Assembly: GCA_020052615.1 (NCBI GenBank)
Contig: JAGVOT010000052.1
Coordinates: forward strand, 28,773-92,772
DNA length: 64,000 nt
From: Nitrospirota bacterium
GTDB lineage: Bacteria > Nitrospirota > UBA9217
Reading direction: 5' to 3'
Shown: positions 8,746-16,858 of the stretch, in pieces
Layout of the letters: each line of letters starts with the position of its first letter
How positions within the stretch are numbered: the first letter of the stretch is position 1
The notes under the pieces: generated by a model
The model's input: the letters and a program-made list of their open reading frames with translations, nothing else
The model's database searches: none
What the model was told of the DNA's origin: nothing
Made by a program: the position numbers and the translations under genes

Positions 8746-9417
8746 CTATTGTTTTACATCCATATGGATCGAATGACCGATAAATAATTCGACATGCTCG
8801 TCGTCGAGTTGTCTGACGGAAACCGGATTCTCAAGTCCTTCGACCTTGAGCGAAATCGCTGCGCCTGGCTCAAAGGCATCCTTTGCTTTCTTCACTGCAT
8901 CGGCGATCATCTTGATAAGCTGGTCACGATGCTGCTCCGGATTTTTGACCGCGATCCTGATCTGTCCTATGCTTGATTTTGATTTTCCAGGAAGCGTTAA
9001 GGCTTTAACAAAACGCTGCATTGAAGCAGCGCATGAATAAAGAGTATCCCCGGTGCCAAGGGTCGCGAGGAGATTAAGTTGCGCCTGAGAATAACTTTGA
9101 TATGATGAGCTTGCGATCTTTGATTTCGGCTCGGACGAAAGATATACCGGCCCGGCGTAAATATCGATCTTTTGATCTCCCTTTGCTGCACTCCTCACAA
9201 CCTTAATGGCTTGATTAAGTTCTTCATACTGTTTTTCAGGATCTCGCTCTTCACTGCTGATAGTCAGTGACAGAGATACATAGTCAGCCCTTTGGGTTAG
9301 CTTGGTAGCTACGGTGTCCGGTGTAGCTAGTGCAAACACAATGACCGGCGTCTTGCCGGCAGCCACTGCCGTTGAGACGCAGCAAAGCGAAAGGATAAGA
9401 GCAGTGATAATCCGCAT
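8746..9417 (-). CDS. Exported protein, possibly SIMPL-like
   Basis: A 223-residue protein with a signal peptide (MRIITALILSLCCVSTAVAAG). The body contains YVSLSLTISSEERDPEKQYE and a long helix-strand pattern that could be a SIMPL/DUF541 fold; this match is weak. The ATG at 9417 is preferred because GGAGG lies five nt upstream, although the frame is open six codons earlier. It is inserted between terC and miaA, inside what is elsewhere the compact mutL-miaA-hfq cluster. Likely periplasmic; function unknown. Confidence 0.65.
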   Translation of the reverse strand: MRIITALILSLCCVSTAVAAGKTPVIVFALATPDTVATKLTQRADYVSLSLTISSEERDPEKQYEELNQAIKVVRSAAKGDQKIDIYAGPVYLSSEPKSKIASSSYQSYSQAQLNLLATLGTGDTLYSCAASMQRFVKALTLPGKSKSSIGQIRIAVKNPEQHRDQLIKMIADAVKKAKDAFEPGAAISLKVEGLENPVSVRQLDDEHVELFIGHSIHMDVKQ

Positions 9418-9435
9418 GCAACCTCCTCGTTTCAT

Positions 9436-10191
9436 CTAGTTTCCGCTGGTGGTATCCCCTTCAATTGTCTTGTGCAGCTTTACGGGCTTCGCCTTTTTCC
9501 GTATTCTGATGTTCAGCATCTCCACCACCGTCGAGAACGCCATGGCGAAATAAATGTAGCCGCGCGGCACATGCCAGTCGAAGCCTTCCGCAATGAGCGC
9601 GACGCCGATCACGACAAGGAAGCTGAGCGCCAGGACCTTGATCGTCGGATGCCGGTCCACGAACTCGCCGATGGCCTTCGAGGCGAACATCATGACGCCG
9701 ACCGCCGCGATGATCGCGATGATCATCACCGCCACGTCGTTGGCAAGCCCAACCGCGGTGATCACCGAATCGAGCGAAAAGATGATATCGATGAGCGCGA
9801 TCTGGGCGATGGTAGCCGCGAATCCCGCAAAGGCCTTCGCGGTCCGCTCCTCCCCCGCCCCTTCGAGGCTCTCATGGATCTCCATGGTGCTTTTCCAGAG
9901 CAGGAATAGCCCGCCGCCGATCAGGATCAGGTCCCGACCCGAGATATCCGTGCCCTTCACCACGAACAACGGCTCCGTCAACCGCATCACCCAGGTGATG
10001 GACAGGAGCAGCAAAATGCGCGTCACCATGGCGAATCCGAGGCCCAGGACCCGTCCTTTGTGCCGTTGACGCTCCGGCAGCCTGCCTACCAGGATCGAGA
10101 TGAAGATGATGTTGTCGATCCCGAGAACGATCTCAAGCGCTGTGAGCGTCAACAACGCGATCCACGCCTCAGGGTTGGTCAACCAGTCCAT
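9436..10191 (-). CDS. TerC-family integral membrane protein
   Basis: A 251-residue protein with about seven hydrophobic helices. It has both TerC-family acidic motifs, ALEIVLGIDNIIFISIL near residue 20 and IIFSLDSVITAVG near 135, whose Asp residues are thought to bind metal. Relatives include manganese exporters (Alx, MeeF-type) and tellurite-resistance TerC; metal export is the best guess. The C-terminus is a short basic tail. It lies between mutL and the exported protein on the same strand. Confidence 0.9.
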   Translation of the reverse strand: MDWLTNPEAWIALLTLTALEIVLGIDNIIFISILVGRLPERQRHKGRVLGLGFAMVTRILLLLSITWVMRLTEPLFVVKGTDISGRDLILIGGGLFLLWKSTMEIHESLEGAGEERTAKAFAGFAATIAQIALIDIIFSLDSVITAVGLANDVAVMIIAIIAAVGVMMFASKAIGEFVDRHPTIKVLALSFLVVIGVALIAEGFDWHVPRGYIYFAMAFSTVVEMLNIRIRKKAKPVKLHKTIEGDTTSGN

Positions 10192-10258
10192 AAGGGCTCC
10201 TCACTTTTCGGGTAATAAGTTCCTTCATCCGTGAATACGGGATAAGGTAGACTTTCAG

Positions 10259-12034
10259 TTACAGACGTTTGAACATCCGCTTGATCTCATCCATGGAGAA
10301 CCGCACCACGGTCGGTCTTCCGTGGGGGCAGGAATGAGGCATGCGGCAGGTGAAGAGATCATGGATCAATCCCTCCATCTCCCGGAGGGTCATCCTGCGG
10401 TGAACCTTGATGGCCGGATGGCATGCCATGACGGAAAGGACCTCGTCGCGGAGCGCGTCCATTTTGCCGCTCCTGCCGTGGACCTTGAGCTCATCAACGA
10501 TGTCCATCAAGAGCTGCCGGTAGTCCCCTCCAGTCATGAGCGCGGGCACCCCTTTGATGACGAAGGACCCGCCGCCGAACTCTTCTACTAGGAAGCCGAA
10601 CTTCTGCAGTTCCGGAAGGTATTCCTCCAGCAGTCCCTGCTCTGCGCGGCCGAGTTCCAGCTGCATCGGGATCAGCAGGTCCTGGACCGGCATGTTCCCG
10701 TCCGTCAACCGGTCCTGGAGCTTCTCGAACAGCACCCGCTCGTGCGCCGCATGCTGGTCGATGAGCGCCATGCCGTCGTTCGACTGGGCTACAATAAACG
10801 AATCATGCACCTGGGCAATCGGGTAAAGCAGTGCGGAACGCGGAGTGCGGGGTGCGGAGTGAGAATCAAAAGACAAGGACCCGGATTCTGAAGAAATGGA
10901 TACGTCAGAATCCTTGGATCGAAATGACGTTTTTGGATGTTCCCCATATAATTCCGCACGACCCACTCCGCACTCCGCACTTTTCAGATAATCACTGACA
11001 GCTTCCCTTACGCTGTCAGTGTTCACTGCGGAAGAGAATGCACCGCCGGTGCGGAGGGCCTCCCGGATCACGTCACGGACGAGATCATGGATCTGGGACT
11101 GGTTCCGGAACCGCACTTCGGCCTTCGCGGGGTGGACGTTCACGTCGACCAGGGCAGGGTCCAGATCGATGAAGATGAACCCGGCGGGATGGCGGTCGCG
11201 CATGATGAGGCCGGCGAACGCGGCGTACAAGGCGTGGGACAGCGTGGCGTTCTTCACATACCTGCCGTTGACGTAGAACTCCTGGTAGGACCGGTCGCCC
11301 CGGTCATGGTTCGGCTTGGAGACCAGCCCATGGACCCGGACATTGTCCCTGCCTCCGCTGATTTCCAGAAGACCGTCCGACAACTCGCTGCCGTTGATCT
11401 GGAACGCCCGCTCACCGATGCTGCCGGACACGGGAAGGTCAAGCACGATGCTCCTGCCGTGCGTAAGTTTGAAGCGGACATCGGGGCGGGCCATGGCCTG
11501 GTGGGATACGGCTGCGATGATGTGCGACAGCTCGGTCGAAGCGCTTTTCAGGAACTTGAGACGGGCGGGGGTATTGTAGAACAGGTGGTTCACCTCGAGC
11601 GAGGTCCCCCGGGGCGCCGCGGAATCGGCGATGATCCTGACCGTTCCGCCCTCGATCTCAACGATGGTCCCGGAGCCTGCACCCTTCTGCGCTGTCACCA
11701 TCGTCACCTGCGCTACGGACGCGATGCTCGCCAGGGCCTCTCCGCGGAATCCCATGGTCCGGATCGTCTCAAGGTCGGCCTCTGATGCGATCTTGCTTGT
11801 CGCGTGGCGCTCGAAGGCGGTCCGGGCGTCCTCGCGGGACATGCCGCTGCCGTTGTCCACGACGCGGATCTGACGCTTGCCGGACTGCTCGACATTGACA
11901 ACGATCTCAGTAGCGCCCGCGTCGATGGCGTTCTCGATGAGCTCCTTCACAACGGACGCGGGACGTTCCACCACCTCGCCGGCGGCGATCTTGTTGATGA
12001 GGTTGTCAGGAAGGATCTTGATTACCGGAGGCAT
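10259..12034 (-). CDS. mutL: DNA mismatch repair protein MutL (endonuclease type)
   Basis: A 591-residue protein. The N-terminal GHKL ATPase has ELIENAIDAGATEI, DNGSGM and TMGFRGEALASI. The C-terminal domain has the metal-binding DQHA-x2-E-x4-E motif (DQHAAHERVLFE) and CPHGRP, which mark the latent nicking endonuclease of organisms lacking MutH. Between them, about residues 345-405, is a linker that contains a copy of the dispersed TGCGGAG word-repeat element, in frame. It is followed on the same strand by terC, the exported protein, miaA and hfq. Confidence 0.95.
   Translation of the reverse strand: MPPVIKILPDNLINKIAAGEVVERPASVVKELIENAIDAGATEIVVNVEQSGKRQIRVVDNGSGMSREDARTAFERHATSKIASEADLETIRTMGFRGEALASIASVAQVTMVTAQKGAGSGTIVEIEGGTVRIIADSAAPRGTSLEVNHLFYNTPARLKFLKSASTELSHIIAAVSHQAMARPDVRFKLTHGRSIVLDLPVSGSIGERAFQINGSELSDGLLEISGGRDNVRVHGLVSKPNHDRGDRSYQEFYVNGRYVKNATLSHALYAAFAGLIMRDRHPAGFIFIDLDPALVDVNVHPAKAEVRFRNQSQIHDLVRDVIREALRTGGAFSSAVNTDSVREAVSDYLKSAECGVGRAELYGEHPKTSFRSKDSDVSISSESGSLSFDSHSAPRTPRSALLYPIAQVHDSFIVAQSNDGMALIDQHAAHERVLFEKLQDRLTDGNMPVQDLLIPMQLELGRAEQGLLEEYLPELQKFGFLVEEFGGGSFVIKGVPALMTGGDYRQLLMDIVDELKVHGRSGKMDALRDEVLSVMACHPAIKVHRRMTLREMEGLIHDLFTCRMPHSCPHGRPTVVRFSMDEIKRMFKRL
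10829..10982 (-). repeat. Inverted word-repeat element inside mutL
   Basis: The left arm 10829-10862 is a run of GTGCGGAAC/GCGGAGTGC words; the right arm 10951-10982 has the inverse (ATTCCGCACG, ACTCCGCACT). About 90 nt lie between the arms. The whole element stays in the mutL reading frame and falls in the linker. The same words recur at 21497-21589, 25419-25455 and 43206-43250. Confidence 0.75.
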
Positions 12035-12045
12035 AATAAGAACGG

Positions 12046-12134
12046 TTTAACCACGGATAAACACGGACGGACACAGATAAATAAAGCTTACAGTTTTGTT
12101 ATCTTGAAACCGTGTTCATCAGCGGTTACATCAA
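12046..12134 (-). repeat. Inverted word-repeat element (ACCACGGATAAACACGG type)
   Basis: The gap before mutL holds ACCACGGATAAACACGGAC on one side and an inverse-oriented GAAACCGTGTTCATCAGCGG on the other. No coding potential is seen. It is one of the dispersed elements described in the findings. Confidence 0.55.
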
Positions 12135-13484
12135 TCAGTACTTGAGTTTGATTTTTTCCTGGTTCCCCAGCACTACGATGGCCATGCGGTCCGGATCGAT
12201 ATACTTCTTCGCCACTCCGAGGATGTCCTCGCGGGTCACCGCGTTGATCAAGCCCGGATATTTCTGGGGATAATCAAGCCCGAGGTTGTAGATCTCGATG
12301 GCCGTGAGCATGCCCGCGATCTTTGCGTACGTGTCCATGCGCAGAGGGAAGCTCCCGGTCAGATATGCCTTGGCATCGGCAAGTTCCTTCTCAGATACAA
12401 GTTCGGTCCTGATGCGCTTCAATTCCTTGAAGATCTCGTCGATGGACTCGTTGGCGGACTCGTTCTTGGTCTGCATCCAGACCCGGAAGGAACCGGGGTC
12501 CTTCTGCGCAGAGAACGAACTGTGAACGTCGTAGGCAAGGCCGCGATTATCGCGGATATTGTCCATGAGCCGTGACGAGAACCCTCCCCCGCCCAGAATA
12601 TAGTTCATGATCAACACGGCGTAGTAATCAGGGTTTTCCCGGCTGATACCCAGATGGCCCATGGCAATGTTCGCCTGGGTGATGTTCTTGTCGAGTTTCT
12701 TGACGACGACCGAGCCGAGCACCGGCGGTTTTTCACGCACGATGTCCGCCCGCTCAGCGTTCTTCCCTCCCTTGAACTTTTCGTTCAGGAGGGACACGAT
12801 CTCCTGCTCCCTCACATCCCCCACCACCGCGATGATGACGTCGTTGCGACCGTACCGTCGCGAGTAGAAATCAAGCACATCCTGCCGTACAAGCTTGGGC
12901 AGGTATGCGGCAACATCGTCGTTCGTCTTGCCATAGGGGTGATTGCCGAACACTGCTTTGGTGAACGCCTCGCCGGCAATGACCGCCGGCTCTTCCTTTT
13001 GCTGCCGGATCGCGGCCAGCGTTTCCTTGACCTTGCGGTCGATCTCCTGCTGGTCGAAGGCCGGATGCATCAGCACGTCGGACAGAAGGTCGAATCCTGT
13101 CCTGAGGTCCTTCTTGAGAACGCGAAGGCTTGCGGAGGCATAGTCATCGCCGCCGGAGACCGAGAGCGAACCGCCGATGAAATCGATCTCCCTGCTGATC
13201 TGGTTCGCCGTGCGCTTCGTCGTCCCCTGGGTAAGGAGCGACGCCGTAAGTGAAGCGAGGCCGGGTTTATCCCCCGGCTCCGCAACGCTGCCTGCCTTGA
13301 TGGCCATGCTCACGGTCACCATGGGGATCGCATGTTTTTCCGAAAGGAGCAGCACCATTCCATTCTTGAGCACAATGCGCTTTCCTATGGATTCGGCGGT
13401 CGTTGCCGTGATCGGCATGCAGACCAGCGTGATCGCAGAAACAAGCAGGAAAAACGATTTTATGATCTTTTTTTCATTCAGCAT
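12135..13484 (-). CDS. M16-family peptidase homologue, non-catalytic, exported
   Basis: A 449-residue M16B-fold protein with an N-terminal hydrophobic export signal (FFLLVSAITLVCMPITATTA). The first M16 half aligns with the family (MVTVSMAIKAGSVAE, then SLTASLLTQGT), but the zinc motif HxxEH is absent where it should follow KPGLASL. It is therefore the non-catalytic partner. The second half ends LGVAKKYIDPDRMAIVVLG. It directly follows the catalytic paralogue, the usual subunit pairing. The GGAG ribosome site is supplied by a GCGGAGTGC word of the upstream repeat element. Confidence 0.88.
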   Translation of the reverse strand: MLNEKKIIKSFFLLVSAITLVCMPITATTAESIGKRIVLKNGMVLLLSEKHAIPMVTVSMAIKAGSVAEPGDKPGLASLTASLLTQGTTKRTANQISREIDFIGGSLSVSGGDDYASASLRVLKKDLRTGFDLLSDVLMHPAFDQQEIDRKVKETLAAIRQQKEEPAVIAGEAFTKAVFGNHPYGKTNDDVAAYLPKLVRQDVLDFYSRRYGRNDVIIAVVGDVREQEIVSLLNEKFKGGKNAERADIVREKPPVLGSVVVKKLDKNITQANIAMGHLGISRENPDYYAVLIMNYILGGGGFSSRLMDNIRDNRGLAYDVHSSFSAQKDPGSFRVWMQTKNESANESIDEIFKELKRIRTELVSEKELADAKAYLTGSFPLRMDTYAKIAGMLTAIEIYNLGLDYPQKYPGLINAVTREDILGVAKKYIDPDRMAIVVLGNQEKIKLKY

Positions 13485-13547
13485 TCAGCACTCCGCATTT
13501 CCTATTTTTTGTATTTTCGCGTTTCCCCGTCGCGTGGAAACGCCTAC
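13482..13547 (-). repeat. Short word-repeat between the two M16 genes
   Basis: ATTCAGCACTCCGCATTTCC followed by the inverted pair GCGTTTCCCCGTCGCG/GTGGAAACGC. On the minus strand its GCGGAGTGC word provides the likely Shine-Dalgarno GGAG six nt before the downstream M16 start. Confidence 0.5.
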
Positions 13548-14888
13548 TTATTGCCCCGCGTCTCCGCCTGATTGTTTTTTTACCGGCACCAGAAGGCCCA
13601 CCGTGCGATTATCTTCGGTGAAATAGGTCTTCGCGACCCGCTGCACATCTTCCTTCTTGACCGCCCGGATGCCGTCAAGATACTGGCCGAAAAGCTTCCA
13701 GTTCGCCACGGTCTCATACTGGCCCAGGAGCATGGCCTGGTAGAACACCGAGTCCTGGCTCATGATGAAGCCTGCCTCCGCCTGGTTCTTCGCCTTCTGC
13801 AGTTCTTCATCGGTCACCGGTTCGGTTTTGAGCCGTTCGATCTCGCCATAGATCGCCTTTTCCACTTCCTCCGTGCTCTTGCCCGGCATGACGCCCGCGT
13901 AGACATAGAACAGATGAGGATCAGCGGAAACGTCATCATAGTCGCCGCCCGCGTACAGCGCGATCTGCTTGTCGTAAATGAGGCTTTTGTAGAGACGCGA
14001 ACTCTTGCCGGACGAAAGAATGCCCTGCAGGACGTTCAAGGCGTAGGCATCGGGATGCATGATGGTCGGCACTTTATATCCCGCGAAGATCGCCGGAAGC
14101 TCCGCTTCCTGTTTCACGACGACCCGTTTTTCACCTCTCTGTTTCGGCTCCACGGCTCCAACCTTCGGCACCTCCGGCCCCCGGGGAATATTCCCGAAAT
14201 GCTTCTGCACGAGGGGCAGCACCTTCTTCGCGTCGAAGTCCCCTACGATCACGATGGTAGCGTTGTTCGGCGCATAGTAGGTCCGGTAATGCTGATACAG
14301 GTCGTCCCGCGTCAGGTTCCCCAGGTCCGCCATCCAGCCGATCACCGGCCACTGGTAGGGATGCGCGGCAAAGGCTGTCGCCATCATCTGCTCGACCATG
14401 GTATTGGTCGGGTCGTCCTCGTAGCGCATGCGGCGCTCTTCTTTCACTACGTCGCGTTCGGAAAGGAAATCCTTCGGATCCAGGAGAAGGTTCTGCATTC
14501 GATCCGATTCCAGCTCCATGGCGATCTCGAGGCGGTCGGCGGCAAAATTCTCGAAATAGGCGGTGTAATCCTTGCTCGTGAACGCATTATCATTGCCGCC
14601 GTTGCGCTGGACGATCTGCGAGAACTGTTTGGGGCCATAGTTCTTCGAGCCTTTGAACATCATGTGTTCCAGCACGTGCGACATGCCCGTCTTGCCCAGC
14701 CGCTCGTTCCTGGCCCCGACACGATACCAGATCTGGAATGTCACCACGGGAGACTTGTGCTCTTCCTTGAGCAGTACCTTCAGCCCGTTCGGCAGTATCG
14801 TCTCAGAGACCTTCAGTTCCTGGCCCGGCGCCGCTGATGCAAAGAGCGCCAGCATTACCATAACTGTTATTTTTTTCAATAGCTTCAT
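13548..14888 (-). CDS. M16-family zinc peptidase, catalytic subunit, exported
   Basis: A 446-residue M16B peptidase with signal peptide MKLLKKITVMVMLALFASAA. The inverse zinc motif is intact: GMSHVLEHMMFKG (HxxEH, about 65-69), with the distal Glu about 76 residues on in the SERDVVKEERRMRYEDDP segment. The C-terminal half is the degenerate repeat of the fold. It is followed by the non-catalytic homologue, consistent with a periplasmic two-subunit protease. Substrate unknown. Confidence 0.92.
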   Translation of the reverse strand: MKLLKKITVMVMLALFASAAPGQELKVSETILPNGLKVLLKEEHKSPVVTFQIWYRVGARNERLGKTGMSHVLEHMMFKGSKNYGPKQFSQIVQRNGGNDNAFTSKDYTAYFENFAADRLEIAMELESDRMQNLLLDPKDFLSERDVVKEERRMRYEDDPTNTMVEQMMATAFAAHPYQWPVIGWMADLGNLTRDDLYQHYRTYYAPNNATIVIVGDFDAKKVLPLVQKHFGNIPRGPEVPKVGAVEPKQRGEKRVVVKQEAELPAIFAGYKVPTIMHPDAYALNVLQGILSSGKSSRLYKSLIYDKQIALYAGGDYDDVSADPHLFYVYAGVMPGKSTEEVEKAIYGEIERLKTEPVTDEELQKAKNQAEAGFIMSQDSVFYQAMLLGQYETVANWKLFGQYLDGIRAVKKEDVQRVAKTYFTEDNRTVGLLVPVKKQSGGDAGQ

Positions 14889-14938
14889 AACTGTTCACTC
14901 CGTTCTTTCATTCTGCGATCCGCATTATGTATTTCGCA

Positions 14939-15394
14939 TTATTTTACACCCGTGTGTCCGAATCCGCCACTGCCCCGACGGGTTTCGGCCAGTCCGCTGA
15001 CCACCGAAAACGATGCTTTTGCAAGCTTCGCGAAGATCAGCTGCGCGATGCGATCGCCTCGGTTGATGGTAAATGGTCGATCGCTGAAATTGAACAGGAT
15101 GATGCCGATCTCACCCCGGTAGTCGGCGTCGATGGTCCCCGGGCCGTTCAGCATTCCGATTCCGTGTTTCAACGCGAGGCCGCTGCGGGGCCGGACCTGT
15201 CCTTCGTATCCCTCGGGAATGGCGACGGCAATGCCCGTCGGAACGAGCTTCCACTGGCCCGGTCCGATGAGCAGGTCGACCTCCACAGCGGCATAGAGAT
15301 CGACACCTGCAGAATGCTCGGTCTGATAATGAGGGACCGGGATCCCCGAGGAATTTCCGAGCGGCAGTATTTCGACCAGCACATGATCAGACAT
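14939..15394 (-). CDS. dut: dUTP pyrophosphatase
   Basis: A 151-residue trimeric dUTPase that converts dUTP to dUMP and PPi. All five motifs are visible: HSAGVDLYAA, RPRSGLALKHG, LNGPGTIDADYRGE, RGDRIAQLIFA and the C-terminal arm RGSGGFGHTG. It lies between two M16 peptidase genes; an M16 (ymxG-like)-dut neighbourhood is common in bacteria. Confidence 0.96.
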   Translation of the reverse strand: MSDHVLVEILPLGNSSGIPVPHYQTEHSAGVDLYAAVEVDLLIGPGQWKLVPTGIAVAIPEGYEGQVRPRSGLALKHGIGMLNGPGTIDADYRGEIGIILFNFSDRPFTINRGDRIAQLIFAKLAKASFSVVSGLAETRRGSGGFGHTGVK

Positions 15395-15478
15395 GGTTTA
15401 AATGCAGTATCCAGCAGCGAGGAGCCGGTATCCAGAATAAAATAGCTCTAAGGGGAATCCCTCTCCCGACTCCTGTTT

Positions 15479-16735
15479 CTATATTTCCAGGACCGAATCG
15501 GGTACATCGGCCTTGTTCAACGGTCCCAGAATACTGAGGGAAAGGCTCTCCCGCGTGAACAGCTGCCGGGCGATCCGCTGGATCTGTTCCGCCGTCACCT
15601 TATCAATGGCTTTGATGGTGTCGTCTACAGACAGGTATTTGCCGAAATAGATCTCCTGCCGCGCGATCCTGCTCATGTGGCTGTTGCTGCTCTCCAGGGA
15701 CAGGACCAGGTTCCCCTTGATCTGGTTCTTCACCCGTGTTTCCTCGGCGGGCGTGATCCCCTCGTCCCGTATCTTTCTCAGTTCCTTGACGATCAGCTCG
15801 ATGGCCTGCAGGGTGTTGGCGGGGTCCGTGCCGGCATAGATCGTCAGGAGCCCCGTGTCGCGGTACGCCGTGACATAGGAATAGATGGAATAGGCCAATG
15901 CGTTCTGCTCTCGGACCTCCTGAAAGAGCCGCGAGCTCATGCTGTTCCCCAGGATCGTGTTCAGCGCCATGATGCCGAACCGGTCGTCATGGGTATAGTG
16001 CAGGCCTTTGCAGCCGAGGCAGACCTGGGCCTGTTCGAGCTGTTTCTTCCTGACCGTCACCGCGCGATTGAACTCAGGGGTGGCCTCGTCCTTTGGAATG
16101 CCGGGCCGCGAAAGCTTTCCGAAGGCGTTGTCCAGGAGCTCAATGAGTTTGCCGTGTTCAAAGTTCCCGGCAACGGAGATCACGATCTCCCGGGGGCTGT
16201 AATAGTTGTCGATGTAGGTCAGGATATCGGTATGATTGAGGGACTTGATCGTGTCTTTGGTCCCCAGGATGGGTCGACCCAGGGAATTGTCCACCCAGAC
16301 CGTTCCGGTGAAAAGCTCATGGATATAGTCATCGGGGGTGTCCTCGACGCCCTTGATCTCCTCCAGGATGACCTTGCGCTCCTTCTCCACCTCGGCTGGA
16401 TCGAATTTTGAGCCCAGGAGGATGTCCGACAGGATGTCGATCGCCGTCGCCAGATGTTCGTCCAGGACCTTGACGTAATAGGTCGTGTTCTCCTGCGAGG
16501 TGAAGGCGTTCATCTCTCCGCCCAGCGAATCGATCTCGGTGGCGATATCCTTTGCCTTGCGCTTCTGGGTCCCCTTGAAGAACATGTGCTCGATGAAATG
16601 CGAAACGCCGCCGATCTCCTTCGGTTCATGCCGGGAGCCGACCTTTACCCAGACGCCGATGGAGAGCGCCCGCGATTTCGGCAGGGTCTCTGACACGACC
16701 CGGATCCCGTTCGACAGGGTGTCTTTTCTATACAT
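15479..16735 (-). CDS. Cytoplasmic M16B processing peptidase (YmxG/PqqL-like)
   Basis: A 418-residue peptidase without a signal sequence, unlike the two upstream M16 genes. The zinc motif is HFIEH (GGVSHFIEHMFFKGTQ), with the distal Glu in ERKVILEEIKGVEDTPDD. The C-terminal half has the R/Y pair region YSIYSYVTAYRDTG. It resembles the mitochondrial processing peptidase-like family found in most bacteria. It ends 84 nt before dut. Confidence 0.92.
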   Translation of the reverse strand: MYRKDTLSNGIRVVSETLPKSRALSIGVWVKVGSRHEPKEIGGVSHFIEHMFFKGTQKRKAKDIATEIDSLGGEMNAFTSQENTTYYVKVLDEHLATAIDILSDILLGSKFDPAEVEKERKVILEEIKGVEDTPDDYIHELFTGTVWVDNSLGRPILGTKDTIKSLNHTDILTYIDNYYSPREIVISVAGNFEHGKLIELLDNAFGKLSRPGIPKDEATPEFNRAVTVRKKQLEQAQVCLGCKGLHYTHDDRFGIMALNTILGNSMSSRLFQEVREQNALAYSIYSYVTAYRDTGLLTIYAGTDPANTLQAIELIVKELRKIRDEGITPAEETRVKNQIKGNLVLSLESSNSHMSRIARQEIYFGKYLSVDDTIKAIDKVTAEQIQRIARQLFTRESLSLSILGPLNKADVPDSVLEI

Positions 16736-16858
16736 GGATTATCCTATAAACGGCGGTTGCAGCTCCGTGGCTGCGGTGTTTATTCCCACTCTGAAAAAAC
16801 AGCCACAAAGACGGTGCTGCGCATCTTTGTGGCGTGACCTGCTACAACGGGGGGCCTG

